Below are positions 63,384 through 64,000 of a stretch of DNA of 64,000 bases, in pieces. The stretch is from Pleionea sediminis (lineage in GTDB: Bacteria > Pseudomonadota > Gammaproteobacteria > Enterobacterales > Kangiellaceae). Every line of letters begins with the position of its first letter. Position 1 is the first letter of the stretch. The DNA is taken from assembly GCF_007570825.1 (NCBI RefSeq), contig NZ_SUNB01000009.1, positions 62,001 through 126,000 on the forward strand, in the 5' to 3' direction. The position numbers and the translations under genes are program-made. Under the pieces are notes generated by a model. That model was given only the letters and a program-made list of their open reading frames with translations. It was not told where the DNA came from and did no database searches.

Positions 63384-64000
63384 ATGGAAGTGTGTTTTTT
63401 AGGTACTTCATCTGGAGTGCCCACTAAATCGAGAAACGTTACAGCAATTGCCCTAACCGAGAGTAAAGGCAAAGACTGGTATTTAATCGATTGTGGCGAA
63501 GGGACTCAGCATCAGCTATTACATACAAAGCTTTCATTAAATGCTTTAAAAGCAATTTTCATCACTCATGTTCATGGGGATCATTGCTATGGATTACCCG
63601 GCTTGTTAGCTAGTGCCGGCATGAGTGGCAGAAAAGAACCGTTTGTTATTGTGGCTCCCAAAGGAATAAAGGAGTGGGTTGAGTCCGTTCAAACTCATAC
63701 TCAGTTGTATTTGCCTTATGAGATTCAATTTATTGATACGGAACATTATAAAGCACAAATCTTTGGTCAATTTAAAGTACAAACTACAGCACTTTCTCAC
63801 CGTGTGCCATCCTATGCGTATAGCTTTACTGAGCATCAGGTTGATATGCAACTGGATTTTGAAAAGCTTAAAGCTTCAGGGTTACCGCAAGGACCGCTTT
63901 GGGGAAAGCTAAAGTCAGGCATTGATGTTGAGTTTGAGGGCAAAAAATATTTGAGCAGAGATTTTGTAAGAACAGTTGGCTTTCCAAGAAAGGTCGTTAT
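63384..64000 (+). CDS. rnz: Ribonuclease Z (5' part; runs off the window)
   Basis: Metallo-beta-lactamase-fold endonuclease that matures tRNA 3' ends. MEVCFLGTSSGVPTKSRN at the start and the HVHGDH metal motif at 62-67 are typical; GLPGLLASAG, HRVPSYAYSF and GLPQGPLWGKLK also match RNase Z. The ATG at 63384 has an AAAGGA site. The 3' end lies beyond the window. Confidence 0.9.
   Translation, partial: MEVCFLGTSSGVPTKSRNVTAIALTESKGKDWYLIDCGEGTQHQLLHTKLSLNALKAIFITHVHGDHCYGLPGLLASAGMSGRKEPFVIVAPKGIKEWVESVQTHTQLYLPYEIQFIDTEHYKAQIFGQFKVQTTALSHRVPSYAYSFTEHQVDMQLDFEKLKASGLPQGPLWGKLKSGIDVEFEGKKYLSRDFVRTVGFPRKVV

Overview
The window looks like chromosomal DNA of a marine-type gammaproteobacterium with an AT-leaning genome (around 40% G+C by eye). 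This rests on conserved gene orders: pepA-holC-valS divergent from lptF-lptG, a holD-like gene followed by rimI, prfC and a TatD-family gene, a psrA-fadE pair, an rlmKL fusion and an AlgP/histone-H1-like protein. Many secreted proteins, lipoproteins and outer-membrane barrels, and two c-di-GMP proteins, would fit a Kangiella/Aliikangiella-like relative. That placement is inference.

Layout. 0.2-16.3 kb holds mostly exported proteins: a Tat-exported GMC oxidoreductase, a membrane diguanylate cyclase, a trypsin-like protease with PKD and PPC domains, a DUF4442 thioesterase-like protein, an S41 protease with a small partner lipoprotein, two small envelope proteins, an M14 metallopeptidase and a TorF-type porin. 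16.7-45.2 kb is core genome: initiator tRNA-Met, rlmKL, the H1-like protein, psrA-fadE (fatty-acid oxidation, with operator-like boxes over the promoter), a REC-PAS-GGDEF-EAL protein, an OmpA-like lipoprotein, a K+ channel, a short LeuA, holD-like/rimI/prfC/tatD, an orphan GspE-type ATPase, valS, holC, pepA and lptFG.

45.2-60.9 kb is an accessory block built around tRNA-Leu(CAA). On its left lies a decayed copy of the tRNA-Leu promoter plus 5' half, joined at the anticodon arm to a displaced 3' tail of an RDD-family gene. A lipoprotein gene, a 74-nt element with 10-bp terminal inverted repeats, the intact RDD gene and two sugar-nucleotide genes (TviB-type dehydrogenase, UDP-glucuronate 4-epimerase type) follow, ending at an intact tRNA-Leu. 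Immediately downstream are eight tandem units of exactly 128 bp, each carrying the tRNA 3' end, a T-arm-like stem, a terminator hairpin and a 12-16 codon micro-ORF. Beyond these come a lipoprotein, a two-gene small-protein operon, a 2414-residue secreted SpvB/RHS polymorphic toxin with an adjacent immunity-like gene, and a second copy of the 74-nt element ending in a tRNA-Leu-like core. No integrase or transposase is present.

60.9-64 kb contains a zinc-ribbon pseudogene with three in-frame stops, two small membrane proteins, a fatty-acid desaturase and the start of RNase Z, which runs off the window. The tRNA-Leu locus, as a recombination hotspot and repeat generator, is the most unusual part of the window.
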